Shown here: positions 10,700 to 22,495 of the stretch, one piece after another
Layout: every line of letters begins with the position of its first letter
Position numbering within the stretch: position 1 is the first letter of the stretch
Assembly (NCBI GenBank): GCA_019915135.1
Contig: JAHLMK010000035.1
Coordinates: forward strand, 62,001-126,000
Reading direction: 5' to 3'
From: Strobilurus pachycystidiatus
Lineage: Eukaryota > Basidiomycota > Agaricomycetes > Agaricales > Physalacriaceae
Length of the DNA stretch: 64,000 nucleotides
Translations under genes and position numbers: made by a program
Notes under the pieces: model-generated
Told to the model about the DNA's origin: nothing
Database searches by the model: none
Seen by the model: the letters and a program-made list of their open reading frames with translations, nothing else

Positions 10700-11434
10700 T
10701 CAGAACGACGACGAAGGCATTGAAGTCGGGAGGCGGCTCTGCTGCCACACTTCGCGAACACGGCAACAAACACCTCAAGCGCCAGGGCATTACTATCCGG
10801 CGCAGCTCTAGCCCATCAACTCTCGATTTCGATCCAGATCTGGGCTGTCTGAGCGTCAATTGCGAGACCATTTCAATTTGGCAAAGTCCGTCACCTTTTC
10901 TTGCCCTGAGATCACGCTGACACATCGGTTTTCACTTTAGATTTCAATGTTTTCGGCGCCTTGGAGGTCGTGCACGTCTACTCCAGCAACGAGGTCGCTC
11001 CCATCAAGAACGGAGACGACTCGAAGTCGGGAGGCGCCGCTGCCGCCACACTTCGCGAACTCTGCAACGAAAACCCCAAGAGCCAAAAGAGTGGCGCCCA
11101 AAGGCGCACGAGTACATTTTACCTCGATTCTGATTCATATCTGGTGTGTCTGGGCGTTAATTTCGAGTCCATGTTGATTTGCAAAGTCCGTTACCTTTTC
11201 TTGCCCTGGGCTCACGCTGACTCGTCCGTCGTCCGTTACCAGGCAGGTTTTGACAGGGTCGGCGTCCTCAACGCCGCGCACGTCTACTCCAGCGACGAGT
11301 TCACTCCCAGCAAGAACGGAGACGACCTGCAATACAGTGGCGCCGGCGGCGCCACCTTTGCAATCTTGGCTGAAGACGCTACGGAAGACCGGACTGCATC
11401 CACAGAAAGATACGTAGGACCCAAGACGGCGTAG
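10700..11434 (+). repeat. Tandemly duplicated exon-intron units (~300 bp, about three copies)
   Basis: Segments around 10625-10950, 10975-11270 and 11283-11400 repeat the same order: a coding-like block (HVYSSNEVAPIKNGDDSKSG and HVYSSDEFTPSKNGDD are copies two and three), a Gly/Ala block, and an intron-like block whose sequence is also conserved (GCAAAGTCCGTCACCTTTTC and GCAAAGTCCGTTACCTTTTC). A continuous frame 10961-11434 spans copies two and three. I do not recognise the product. It may be a pseudogene grown by local duplication, or a repeat-domain gene. Confidence 0.6.
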
Positions 11435-13850
11435 CCTCGGACTCGCTACGCTCTGGGAAGCTGGCGTCAGAAGCGATGATTTGAACTTTGCGGAAGGTAC
11501 GTACATTGAATTTCCGTCCGCTTATTTGCGGCGTTGATGGGCTTCGTAGGGTCGTCTTCGCGAATCCATATCCGTGAACGCATGGGCTGCGGTATGAGAT
11601 GGTGCCCCCTCCATCCTCTGATGGTCGCCTGCTCCTTGACGTGGTCACCGGTCCCAGAGATTGCATCCGAATTAGCCACGTACTTCGACACGCCGGATAA
11701 CTTTGCTCGTACCGGAGGCGAAAATGGCTGGCTAGCACGCCCTGTATCGAACGGATTCTGAGGCTGGTAGAAGTGGGTGTCTGCATTCGTGGAAAGATAA
11801 TGGGTGGATGATCCTGGATATGGGACTGTCTGGGAGCTGCTAGGTTGTCTGGGAGCTGAAGAGTGAATCGGAATAGCAGTGAATGGGGAACGGAGAATTG
11901 GGGAATGGGAGGTGCGCACGGAAATATGCGGGTATGTTGACTGTCTTCCGTGTGTCCCTGCTCATCTCGAGCAGCCAATACTTCCATTTCGCATTCAATG
12001 ATTCATCCCCTCCCAACGCAATGAGATTGCTCTCTCTTGCGTCTTGATGATTAGGGTATTCTGGATACCATCATCATTCTTCTTCTCGGATCTGATCTTA
12101 ATTTGACCCAGCTCATCTAGTTCTTTGATTCCTGAGCTGTGCAAGGGTGAACGCGACGCGTCATTTGACCCAGTGAACTAACTCTGCTTGTAGATCCTGC
12201 AGAGCGCGTTTGCTCTACAAGATCATCGGGTAGACTAAACGGAGTGTCGATCAGAGTGGCAATTTGTCGCGTCTCCTGGACAATTTCATCGTTTCCTTCC
12301 GGTTCATCCTTTAGTGTCACAGCTCAGTCGTCAATGGTGAGACCTGCCTCAAACTGCATCGAGTATAACCAGATTGCTGCTACCTTTCTCGCAATCTTCC
12401 AGTATGTGTTGTCGTCGATCTGTCTTATTGCATGGTCAATCGCATCACTATCTGGTACGTCTGCTGCTTCTATCACAGCCGGCTCGCGAGCTGAGGACAA
12501 CCTCTAGTAAAGTGTCCGCATCTTCGGCATCGAATGCATCGACCCGCTATCATGTACTCTCGGCGCTTCTGATCTGGGAGTATACGAGCGAGAGGACGCC
12601 TTCTAGCTGCACGAGAAGGATGTCATCCCTGGATCCACTGTACCCAGAGGAATCGGAATTCGATCCGATGTCTTTTCGTTGATTGTCATTGGAGCTTTCT
12701 GCATCCGAGTCGCTGTTGGCCGTCTTCACTCTTTGCACCTCGGAACTCCTGGACTTGCGAAGGCCAAGCACCGGTATCCGTTTCTTCTCAATCCACTCGT
12801 CAAGAAACTGATGATTTTCTCGTGAGGTTGCTTACTTTTGCTTGCGGACCTGAACTTGGGACTTGAGGTTGAGCTGGCGTCTACTGTTGGGATTCGGTCA
12901 AGCCCTCGGACTGACGCACAAGATCTTTGACAGCATTGAAACTCTCCTCTCCGTCAACACGGTTATATCCCTTGATTCCAGCTTTAAGAAGCTGCTTTCT
13001 ACGCTGCACACAATGTCGTTCCCCCTCAGGCAGCCAAAGTACGTCGCCTTTCCTTCATTACCTTGACTCCTCTGCTCACTCGCCTACCGTGGACAGACTC
13101 GCTTACCTCTATTACTGGCACGGACTCGCCGTTTTACCACGCCCACGGAAGGCTACGCTACCTTCTAGGGCACTGCTCAACCACAATGTGCCGCTCAATT
13201 GAACAAAATGCGCACTGAGTATACCGGCACTCGCCTCCTACTCCCAACACGCCTCTTGGCCCCGACACTCGTTATTTCTGTAGCTTGAAGCATGGTCAAA
13301 CACCAACTTTGGGCATCTGTTGACTGCCAGGTACGTACTACCCATTTATTATTATCTTACAGTTCACTCAACGACAACCGTTCTGAGCGCAACGAGCCCT
13401 ACAGGCTATGCGGATGACTCAGGCAACGAGGCCTCAACGTTGGCATCGCGCCCGCCGCCACCACTGGATCCCATATGAAGATTTTATGAATTCCTCAAGA
13501 CGTCGTCGGGTTAGCAACTTCGGGGCAATTATTGATGCTCCAGAAACGTGCTATAGTCAATTACATGTTCGCAGGCTGAGGTGAACGTTCCAACTCATCA
13601 TGATGCGATCGATGCTCACCCAGCTGCAGACGTGATGACGTCCATCTCATGCGTACGTTGGCTCACTAAGTTCCCCATTACTATTTACTAAATGCTGAAT
13701 GAGACAAATAATCGTACAAGTAAGGCTACCAGACCACCGAAAGCATCGAGAGAGATATGAACAAGTAATTATACAGCCAAACAAATAGATACCGATTACA
13801 ACGAGTCTGACCGTCAAAATGTGCGTGTGTCCAAGCCCCATTCAAATACA
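11435..13850. other. Gene-poor stretch with weak minus-strand remnants
   Basis: No confident gene. On the minus strand, 12830-12117 gives fragments with protein-like composition (FLDEWIEKKRIPVLGLRKS, DAIDHAIRQIDDNTYWKIAR and EPEGNDEIVQETRQIATLID) spread over frames, as if from a decayed acidic protein. A minus frame at 11919-11467 reads HVKEQATIRGWRGHHLIPQ. Between 13070 and 13820 I see nothing beyond short chance frames. Confidence 0.4.
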
Positions 13851-16729
13851 TTATTGCGGATGGTAGTCCGCCGGCCAACTCTTGTTCCGCATGAAGTTGA
13901 CCCGCCGTATCTCGTTGCGCGCCTCGTCCCGCTCTCGCTCAATGGCGCTCCCATTTGGAGCGGACCCCCGCCTCTCCGTGAGCTTAACCACACTGGGGAT
14001 CTGCGATATCACCGCGCTACTCTTGTTCTGCCGAGGCATGAGCTGCTTGTCCTGCTGACGCTGCCACAAAAGATTGACCCTGACGCTTTCCGACATCTCC
14101 GTCCGTAGCATCAACTGGCGCGTAGTGCGCGGAGACAGGGGAATGGCGGCAACAGGAAGATTGTAGGGGAACGGCGGTATTGTTATTAATTCGGTCATCG
14201 TTCGTTCTAGCGCTACAGCCGGAGGTCGCTGTTTCTCTACCGTCATATGCGTATGCGACCGATAAGGCGGTCGTCGCTCCTGGGTCTGCTGATGCTGATG
14301 CTGATCCTGTGGTCGTATTGGAGCAATCTTGTTCGCGTTCGCGTTTCCACCTCCGCCCCGCAGGTTCCCAAAGATAGCGTTCAACTTCTCCTGCGCGACC
14401 GACTTTGACAGCGGTACGGAGTTGTCACTGTCTTCGCCCTCGCTCTCCTCCATCTCCTGCTCATGCGGGCGCCGTCGTTCCCGGTCGACAGTCGGGATCT
14501 TTCCCCCATCCCTCACGCTGCCGACAGACACCTGAGCCGCTACCGGAAGCACGGCCGCACTGCCGCAGGGGTACAGACCAGGCGTGCCCACTCTCGGTGT
14601 CTCCCTGGGATCAGAGCTGAGACAACCTCGTCGGTAAGCCTCTGGTAGAGTCTGAGGATCCGGATGCATCAGTTGAGTCAAGAGACCGGAGGTGGTGCAG
14701 GAGAAATTCGAGTAACTTCTTTTGGGGAGCTTGTCGAACGTCAAAGTTTCCTTTTGCCGCTCGGCCTCTTCGAGGGTGTGAGGTGGATCGTCCTTACGCA
14801 GGTGTTTTTGCAAGTCCGCTGACATTGGAAAATTTCTCGTGGTGCGATGGTTCACTTGCGCGACCGGTGCCGGTGGCGGCGAATGAGAGGCTGTTCTGAG
14901 AGGAGGCTATGAGGTACAGTGAGCATCAAATGCGTAGCATCAGAACAATGAGAACATACCTGGAATCGTAGCTGCTCTTCTTCTTCCTCGTTGTCTACGT
15001 CGGCAGACGGCCATTCCTCGTCAATTTCGTCGCTGTCATCGGACAGCAGCATGACTTGGCGACCACCGTTGGTCACAGCGCCAGCGTTCTCCTCCCCCTG
15101 GACGCTTGATGGCGCTGTCCGTTTGGAGGTGGGCCTAGGAGCCTGCGTTTGCATCGCAGCCTTGGATGACCCGCTCGTCGTCCGTCTCATCCGTGTGCTG
15201 GCCGAAGGTCGAACGTGACGAGTGGACGAAGCCTCGGAAGACTCGCTCTTGGTCAGGCTGCCTCTCGTAATGGGGGTAGAGGCGCCCCACAGATTGCTCT
15301 GCACGCGAGCCGCCGCCTTTTCCTTGACAAAAGCCTGTAGGTTCAGATTGTCGCTAGTAGAAAGAAGAGTCTCGCGGCTCTTGCGCTTGTTCAACGAAGT
15401 GGCGGCGGGAGTGGCTTTGGGCGGACTGAGAGCGCGATCAAGACCAAAGACGATGTCTTTGAGTTCGGGATGGGAGGAGCCAGAGGGTTGCAGACTGTAA
15501 GGCACTTCGCTCTGCGTCTCCTCGGTAGAGTCGAAGATCGCAGAATCCTGGGCGGGGAGATGACCAGTGAACGCAGTGCGCCTCAGTTGATCGCTCTGCT
15601 GCACATGCGCCGGGTGCTTCTCCCGCTCGCTCTCTCGGTCCCGTTCAACGCGCTGCAACTCTTTCAAGTCGTGCACCCTCAGCTCTTCATCCCACTGCTG
15701 CTGCTGCTCCCATCGACTCTGCCGTTGCCGTTCGTGGTAAAGGTCGAGTTCCCTGGACATGAGGTATGCCTTGTCCTGCTGCTCTTGTCGCAGTTTGACG
15801 TCCCGTTCGGTTTCCAGCCGGAGCGCCTTGGCGAGAGCGCGATCTTCGGCCTCCATGCGCTCACGCTCCTTGGCCGATGATGACCGCGAATGTCCCGCGA
15901 GCTTGGACCTGGCAGAGATTTGACGCGGCGCTACAGAGGAGAGAGGGCGGATCTCATCCGTTTGGTTCACGTCGGCAGGAAGGGTCACGGTACGACACAG
16001 GGGCGGGGGAACGTCAGTGGAAGTCGAGGACTGAGTTGATGCGCGCTCTTCATCAGGTATTGTTGAGCTTGCCGAGTCCGAGCTCGACGACGGCGATGAG
16101 TCGGACGATGGCGGGCCGGCGTAGAACTTGGACACAGTGGGTTTCAGTGTGGGTGCAGTCATGGAGGCGGGCGGCTGAGGTGACTGGCGAAGTGCGGAGG
16201 GAGTTTGTGGTGCTGGAAACTGGGAGGAGAGCTGTCTGAGTGATGGACGGACGCGGGAGAAGCGGCACGACGTACTGGGGTGGCAGGAGGTATCCGATGA
16301 ACAACACATGCCAATGGAAAGCAAAATTCCTGCCCGCTGGGGTCGTGTAACGCCCGTTGACTCTGCATCCGGGATGTGGACCGCGAGCTGACCGCTGTGT
16401 CTGCGCCGTCAGCAGGGTGTGAGCCAGTGAATAACGAGGGCGCCTTTACTTCCGCTGGCGAGTCTGGTGTCAGCGGGCGATATGAGTGCGAGTCCCTGGA
16501 CTCGCGGTGCCACAGGCGCCAGGAGATGTTTTCGAGGCGCTGGCCGTCGTGCAGGCCGCCCCTGCATTTGGTGAACACTGTATGACACGCAGTGCTCAGC
16601 GGGCGTGTCCCGCTGGACAGACAGAGACCACGCACGGATCAACAGGCTGGAGAGGACGTTGTCGCCGTCGACGTCATGGAGGGCGTCGTGCGTGACGGCA
16701 AGGACGGGGGTCGGGTGTGCTCGAAGCAT
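13851..16729 (-). CDS. AreA-GATA-like (DUF1752) / DUF3295 family protein
   Basis: This appears to be a host gene on the minus strand. Exon 1 (16729-16636) starts MLRAHPTPVLAVTHDALHDV; a GT-AG intron (16635-16578) joins it to FTKCRGGLHDGQRLENISW RLWHRE, the signature of the AreA GATA-like N-terminal domain. A further intron between about 16350 and 16250, whose exact ends I could not fix, leads into the long central frame. The last intron is 14959-14907. The central part is Ser/Pro-rich with an ERERMEAEDRALAKALRLE-type coiled coil, and acidic DDSDEIDEEWPSADVDNEEE. Near the C-terminus is the DUF3295 hallmark TTRQLMLRTEMSESVRVNLL followed by WQRQQ. In ascomycetes such proteins are linked to nitrogen and retrograde regulation (Mks1/AreA-like); the role here is inferred only from family. 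Confidence 0.8.
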
Positions 16730-18885
16730 GGTTGCGGGCGATGGGGGCGCGTGTGCCCTGAAGGTTGTTAGCAGTCAACATGACCAGCCGTATTAGTATT
16801 ACATACTTGGGCGGCGATAAGGCCTTTCATTTTTCGGAGGCATCCGATGATTCCGATCACATGCTCCGTTTTGGCTAACTCCAGCCAAAGCCTCGCACCG
16901 GCGATCGTTGCAAATGTTATCGCTGGGATCCAATGTGCGACACTGCAAGCCCTCCGTCAGTTAGGAGGTGATCAGACACCGTGAAAGGAAAACCCGCAGG
17001 CTGTATGGGCCGACGAGGAGCTGCTCGAGGAAGAACTGCAGCACCTAACACTTGTCGACAACCCTAAATCAGGGGCGGGCTCTGATGTCTTTCTCATAGG
17101 CTTTTCCTGGTGACTATCTCATCCTCGTCTGAGTAGCGCGACGCGCAGGCGCAGAGAAGGAGCACCACAGAGACGGTCCTTTCGACGTAGTTTCTCGGCG
17201 AGAGGAGGTTTGGAGGTGAGTGGATGTAGTAGGGGGGATGAAGATATTGAGACGCGAAAAGTAGAGCTCGATAAGGTTGAGGATCGCATGCTATAGGATG
17301 GCGACACATGTAGCGGCAGGCAATGAGTCAACCAAGTGCAGGTCATATGTAAGTCACTCATGTCTCCACCGACGCTGTACGACCTGCAGGTGTATGTGGT
17401 GGGTTCTATTCCATTGGCACGAATGCAAGGACTTCAATTACCATGAGGCTATTCACAGGATTCCTATCGGGGTCCTCAACCCCTCAAGCTTCGTTGACAA
17501 TGGTCGATGTCGGCGTTTGCCTAGCACAAAACGTCGGCTGCGAACAGGCGAAGGAAAAACAACATGAGGAATGCAGTGGAAACTAAGCTTTGGAAGCAAG
17601 CGTCCTCGTAAAATTCCCGCTGCCCTCAAGATCAACGTCAGATTTTTGGCTGTCATGGACGAGGCAAAGTCTTTCCTTGCGGTTCACTGTGCTTTAACAT
17701 GGAACAATCATAACGCGCTCGCAGTATTAACATGGACTTCCCTGAGCATTTTGACGAACTCAGGGTTGGAGGGTGTCATCAATCTGTCAATGGATACAGC
17801 CCTTAAAGTTCAACTTATTATCCTTCCACGACATGCACGCGGCTATCGAGGTGAGCATTCATGAGACGAGAGGAAAGAACGGTCAATGCTTACGTTGGAG
17901 CTCTTAGATCTATGTCGAGAATGTCGTGGTCACTACCGACGCCCCGTCATTCGCCATCACACTCCCAACACTATGCTCACGAGGTCGGTCTCCTCAAGGT
18001 GCGCGATAAGTGTCAATTCAAGTACAAATCCACTGAGAAGCAGTAGAGTCTGACTATGACTACGCGGTCCGGCAGGAGCGTGAATTTGAGAAGGCAGCCT
18101 CAATGGCAGCAAACACATTCCGTGCCTCATTTATGAAGGCACTCAAGGACGCGCACCAAGTGGGTCCCCGGCTAGAAGAAGAAGGAGACAGAGGCACAAT
18201 GAAATGCATAGCATGGTGGCATGGGAAGAGACTAGTTCGCTCCTTTTTCTCGTAGTAATGTAATGATCATTCCTAGAATGGCAGCGATACGCCAGCTCGT
18301 TCATGGCGCATTTGACGGTATGACTGGTTTCTTTGTGGACTGTCGTCCCGCGCCGGGTAAGCCTCTCGTGACATCGGGTTGCCGTTGTGCCTTCTGTCAC
18401 TGGTGAGCAATATGTACCGGGATGCACCATCTCTCCCGGGAACGTGAAGTGGAGGAGTCAGTACCTTGGTGCTTTGGATGTGAAACACACCATATCTCAT
18501 GCAAGACCCAGCAAGCATGTTGGGTAAGGTCTTGGCAGACTTCTACCACTCTGATGTATTTTTCTTCCACGTAATCGTGAGAAATAACATAGTTAATCTC
18601 ACTCTTGGTATTTCTGAGCACCACAACACATTTGGCACTGTTTGTGTGGTATATTGCATTGACTGAGATCTTTGGCAACCATAGCAGGGGGCTGGAGACT
18701 GTTTGCTGAGTGTGTATAGTAAAAAATGGCTAAGGATTCACATGAGAATACACGCCAAGCTGTGAGAATGGCTGTGACAGACTATCCGCTTGATGTCAGA
18801 AGTTTTTTCAGGTTGATTCTGTTCTCAATGAGATTAAGACCAAATGACTTGGTCAAAAGTGCCACAAGAAGCAGTTCGTCATTCT
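16730..18885. other. Gene-poor stretch with isolated coding-like blocks
   Basis: No complete gene found. Two plus-strand blocks have protein-like composition: 17571-17864 (ALKINVRFLAVMDEAKSFLA) and about 18046-18255 (DYDYAVRQEREFEKAASMAA followed by GPRLEEEGDRGTMKCIAWW). They are separated by stops and may be relics of one transposon-derived gene, which I cannot name. Confidence 0.35.
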
Positions 18886-18889
18886 GAAC

Positions 18890-19629
18890 CACTTTTGCGT
18901 AGCGTGCGGAGGTTGGGGAGCAGCGTCGGAGGTGCTCGACTTGTGTTTTGACTGCGGTGAGTCAACGGCGGTGAACGAAGGACGGTCGGAGATGTGCAAT
19001 ACGGCTGCGAAGACATTGGAAATGAACACAAAGTGCGGTTGACGGGCAACAACTTATGTTGCGGGCTCTAAGTTGAACACGGACGAGTCAGTCAATGTGT
19101 TCGATGCTATGTCTGTCATCTACAAGGCGAGAACTTGGACTGAACGGTGTGAATGACTGTTTCTGGACGGGATCACATTTACTTTGACTCAGATGCGTGT
19201 TTGACTTGTATACGGAAAATTAGAGGGTCTGTGTGTTTGACGTGTCTTGTGGTTAGGGTTAGCAAGGTTAGGGGAGGGTTCGGAGAGTGTCTCGGTGGTG
19301 CAGAGATGCCTTCTCTGTCTCAGGAAGGGTGAGCGGTGTGTGTGTGTGTTGGTGGTTGTGAGGGATGGTCTCTGAGTCGTGGCGAGGGTGCGGTGGGATT
19401 TACGATTGAGAGAGAACGCTGCGCCTGTGGTAAACTGGTCTTGGACTGGTGTTTCCCTTGTCGCAGTGGTTGAATACCGCTCAATCGGAGCAATGAATCA
19501 GACTGCCGAGGGAAAACACACTGCTGAAACGGACACAAGACTTATGTTTTCATCGCTCAAACCACTTTTGCGTAGCGTGTGGAGGTCGGGGAGCGGCGTC
19601 GGAGGTGCTCGACTTGTGTTTTGACTATC
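18890..19629 (+). repeat. Direct repeat pair (~69 bp) at 18890-18958 and 19561-19629
   Basis: Both ends carry ACCACTTTTGCGTAGCGTG, then GGGGAGC.GCGTCGGAGGTG and CTCGACTTGTGTTTTGACT, with only a few differences. The ~600 bp between them has no recognisable gene and contains a short TG run near 19331. The pair could be long-terminal-like ends of a small element or a segmental duplication. Confidence 0.7.
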
Positions 19630-19692
19630 CCTCTTGAAATGGAAGTGGAGGGCTCCAATCCAAACCAACATTTGGTTTTGGAAGGATTTTGG

Positions 19693-19815
19693 AAACCGCC
19701 ATTTCATCCACAACACAGAGAATGGCGCTTTTCTCCTCAGCCTCACAGAACCGCCATTTCACTCGCAACACAGAGGATGGTGGTTTTGCTCCCAGCTCCA
19801 CAGAACCGCCATTTT
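19693..19815 (+). repeat. 55-bp tandem repeat, about 2.3 units
   Basis: The block ACCGCCATTTCAnnC..CAACACAGAG recurs with starts at 19695, 19750 and 19805, an exact 55-bp spacing. Units differ at a minority of positions. Nothing coding is evident. Confidence 0.8.
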
Positions 19816-20022
19816 ACTCCGCCCCCGTTCTGACCGAATTGTGGCTTAGGCCACTGTTACATATGACTACGACGCGGCCGTCACGCCCAGACCGCCCTAC
19901 ACGCCACACCTTCCCGGATCCCGCTTACAACCACGGCGAGCGCGGACGGCGTTGGACTTCGACGCCGGACATCGACTGGATGTGGTGTAGGCAACCATGG
20001 CAGCAAGGCATGTGGAATTGCA

Positions 20023-20071
20023 GTGGTTATAACCAGTAAGCTCGTTGCCATAATCAGTTGATATAACCACT
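20023..20071. mobile_element. ~49-bp palindromic hairpin element, copy 1
   Basis: AGTGGTTATAACCAG on the left faces TGATATAACCACT on the right, giving a stem-loop of 49 bp. Two further copies of matching length and end sequence lie at 21981-22029 and 37168-37217. Confidence 0.55.
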
Positions 20072-20186
20072 ACTTTCAAGCCCTGGTTATTCCCCATCTC
20101 AGTGGTTATCTAGCTGGCTCAGCCTCAGCTACATATAGCCGCTTCCCAGGTCTCTCAATTGACCAAATGCGGGACACGATGATGCT

Positions 20187-20893
20187 TAGGGTTTAAAAGT
20201 CCGGTCCGGTCCGGTCTTTTGACCTCTGAGGTCATGGACTGGGGACCGGACCGGTCCACTAAATCCTCAAATCTGGCTGGACCTAGGACTGGACTGGTTA
20301 GGACCGCAAAAACCGGTCCTAATCAGTCCGGTCTGCGGTCCTAAACCGGTCTAGGACCGGTCCATATCAATACAAGCTCAAACTTGAATTTTTGTAATTT
20401 TTTGGTAAGTTTACCATTATATAAGTTTACCACATAGATCAAATAGTATATGACAGTTAAATTAATGACTTGTTAGGCTTGTATAATATGTTTCAGCCAT
20501 AGTAAGATGGATTTTTCAAATATGAGAGAGTATGTGCAGCTAAATGTATCATATGAATATATAAGTCATGGAAAGTTTACTATAAGAACGCCTCAATGAG
20601 GGTAAGTTTGCCATTGGACCGATTAAGTCAAGGTAAGTTTACCATGAACTTATATATAACGACCCTTTTGGGGGACATTTGACTGGTCCTAACTGAACCC
20701 TGAATAGACCGGTCCAAACCGGTCCTAGACCAGTCTTTACCAGTCCTAGTAAATCTGGGTTGAGCTCTGGACCTAGGACCAGGACTGGTAGGACTGGTAG
20801 GACCGGTCCATGTTGGACTGGTCATGTGACCGGTCCAGTCCGGTCCAGTTCACCGGTCTTACCGGTCCACATAGACTGGACTTTAAAACCCTA
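20187..20893. mobile_element. Non-autonomous hAT-like element (707 bp) with 8-bp TSD
   Basis: The left terminus TAGGGTTTAAAAGTCC and the right terminus, read in reverse complement as TAGGGTTTTAAAGTCC, form a 16-bp terminal inverted repeat with one mismatch. The element is flanked by a perfect 8-bp duplication, ATGATGCT (20179-20186 and 20894-20901). Subterminal regions are packed with GGACCGGTCC-like motifs; the middle (about 20375-20690) is AT-rich and non-coding. TAGGG ends, 8-bp duplications and subterminal motif clusters are hallmarks of hAT transposons. There is no transposase frame, so mobility would need a partner in trans. Confidence 0.85.
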
Positions 20894-21234
20894 ATGATGC
20901 TCAGTCTAGGGTTACTCAAGTTGAATTCATCAAAAAATATCAAGACTCCCAAAATGGGAAGACAAACTGCTGGCCACCATTGCGCCCTCACCGCACTTGC
21001 TCACTGACTAGTAGCTCGGTATATCTCACAGAAAGGGAAGACAATCAATAGATATATTATTATTGTATAAACGTTGGACATTGGCAACGGCATCAGTCGC
21101 GCTGGCCCTGCTCAACGAAGGAGCCACGGTGGTGTCGGAGCGCCCTCCGCCAACAGCGCTGGGCTGACGCGTCCGAGCGGGATAGCCGTTGCCGTTGTTC
21201 ACCGTCGTTGTCTAGGTGTGAGGAAAACGGTAGT

Positions 21235-21640
21235 GAGAAAGAATCATACCAACTTGACAGACCCCGCAAGCGGTCTGCCGGCCCCAATCCATTCTGCGCC
21301 CGCGGGCAGTCGCATTCGCGGCACTCTCCAACATCCGTCATGCCCATCAGCGTTGTCCAAGAGTCTTGATACATTGTCCGGAGGGCTTATATGACGGGCA
21401 GCGGCGCTGAATGCCAGCTTACATGCTGGCAAAAAGTTCAACGTCATCCGCGCCAGTTGCGAGGCGCGGAGACGGCGGCAGGGTCAAAATCGGACGATAA
21501 TCAACACTGGAGAGAGGAGAGAGGGTGAAAGTGGTGTTTGGAGGCTGGATGGCAGCTCGTCGTCGAACTCCCGCGGTGGTAAGAGCGAGAGACGTCCGAT
21601 CGTCTGCTCGGACGATCGAAACGGCCGGGGGTCTGTAACT
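21235..21640 (+). repeat. R2 dispersed repeat, copy A
   Basis: This segment is collinear with 34678-35060. Both have CAGACCcnGCAnnCGGTCTG, then GAATGCCnGCTTA, GTTCAACnTCATCC.CGCC and GGCTGGATGGCAGC. The left part can fold into a small hairpin (CAGACC / GGTCTG). The preceding stretch (from about 21100) shares GGGCTGACGCGTC with R1, so R1 and R2 may be related families. Confidence 0.65.
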
Positions 21641-21980
21641 TCAAGCGAGCAATAGCGAATGCCCTCGTACAAGGTGAAGCGCTGACGAGTGCCGAGAACA
21701 AAACAGAGGGAAGGGCTAAAAATTCAAATGCTCGGACAATCGAGCAAATTGACACGAAATCCTGAATTACGGGTACGGGGAGGGTATATACTAGCTTATA
21801 GGGATAGAGATGTATATAGAAGTTGTAAATGGCGCACAAATACGCGCAAAAGGATAGAATGGGTGGTGTGTGTGTGCGACCGTAATCGAGGCGCCGCCAT
21901 CGTCCAAACAAGGTCGCGCTGTGTCGAATCCACCGTCGTTCCCGTCAGTCCAGGCCAAGTTGTAAATCCTGGGGTAAAGT

Positions 21981-22029
21981 AGTGGTTATAGCCACGGGCA
22001 TCGTTTCCAGGCAGGTGGCTATAATCACT
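21981..22029. mobile_element. ~49-bp palindromic hairpin element, copy 2
   Basis: AGTGGTTATAGCCAC (21981-21995) and GTGGCTATAATCACT (22015-22029) are inverted copies matching at 14 of 15 positions. The element is immediately followed by CTAGGGTTAGC-like sequence, as is copy 3. Confidence 0.65.
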
Positions 22030-22495
22030 GGAATGCTAGGGTTAGCTGCCCATACCCTGTAACCCTAGCCACCGTCTGAATATCCACTGGCAAACACGTC
22101 TTCACCCAATAGTGTATATTATTCCGCGGGCGCGTTTCGACCAAAAGTCGGCTTCTCGGCTTCCCAACGGGATTTGCCGTTTGCTGCATTTGGTTGCGCG
22201 CCCGGTTTGATAAATTAGCCAGCGGGGGCGCGCGCAGCGCGCCCCGCGCAAAATACGCTTATAATCATCAATATTCAGGCCTACTTTGAGTATACGACCA
22301 CGGACAGGCTCCCTGAGGATATCGCGTACCAGCCTTGGTGCCAAACAATTGTGCGGCATTGCGGCACTGTAAACAACACGGTGCTCGCCATTCATTTGTG
22401 CCCTTGTATTTGGCTGCCTTCAATCGTTTACTGTACTTTTGTCTCCCACCTCTACCAACCACTACGCGCTTTCTCAAGTCCTCTGTTGCCGCTCC

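Noticed and set aside
10961..11434. Single gene reading of the repeated exon-intron units
   Set aside because: The open frame reads through blocks that look like introns conserved between units. Without transcript data I prefer to annotate the duplication.
15470..16239. Plus-strand frames of 120-136 codons
   Set aside because: They lie antisense to the long DUF3295 family exon and have no motif of their own.
20187..20893. Telomere-type repeats because of TTAGGG and CCCTAA at the ends
   Set aside because: Each occurs once as part of the terminal inverted repeat. There is no tandem TTAGGG array.
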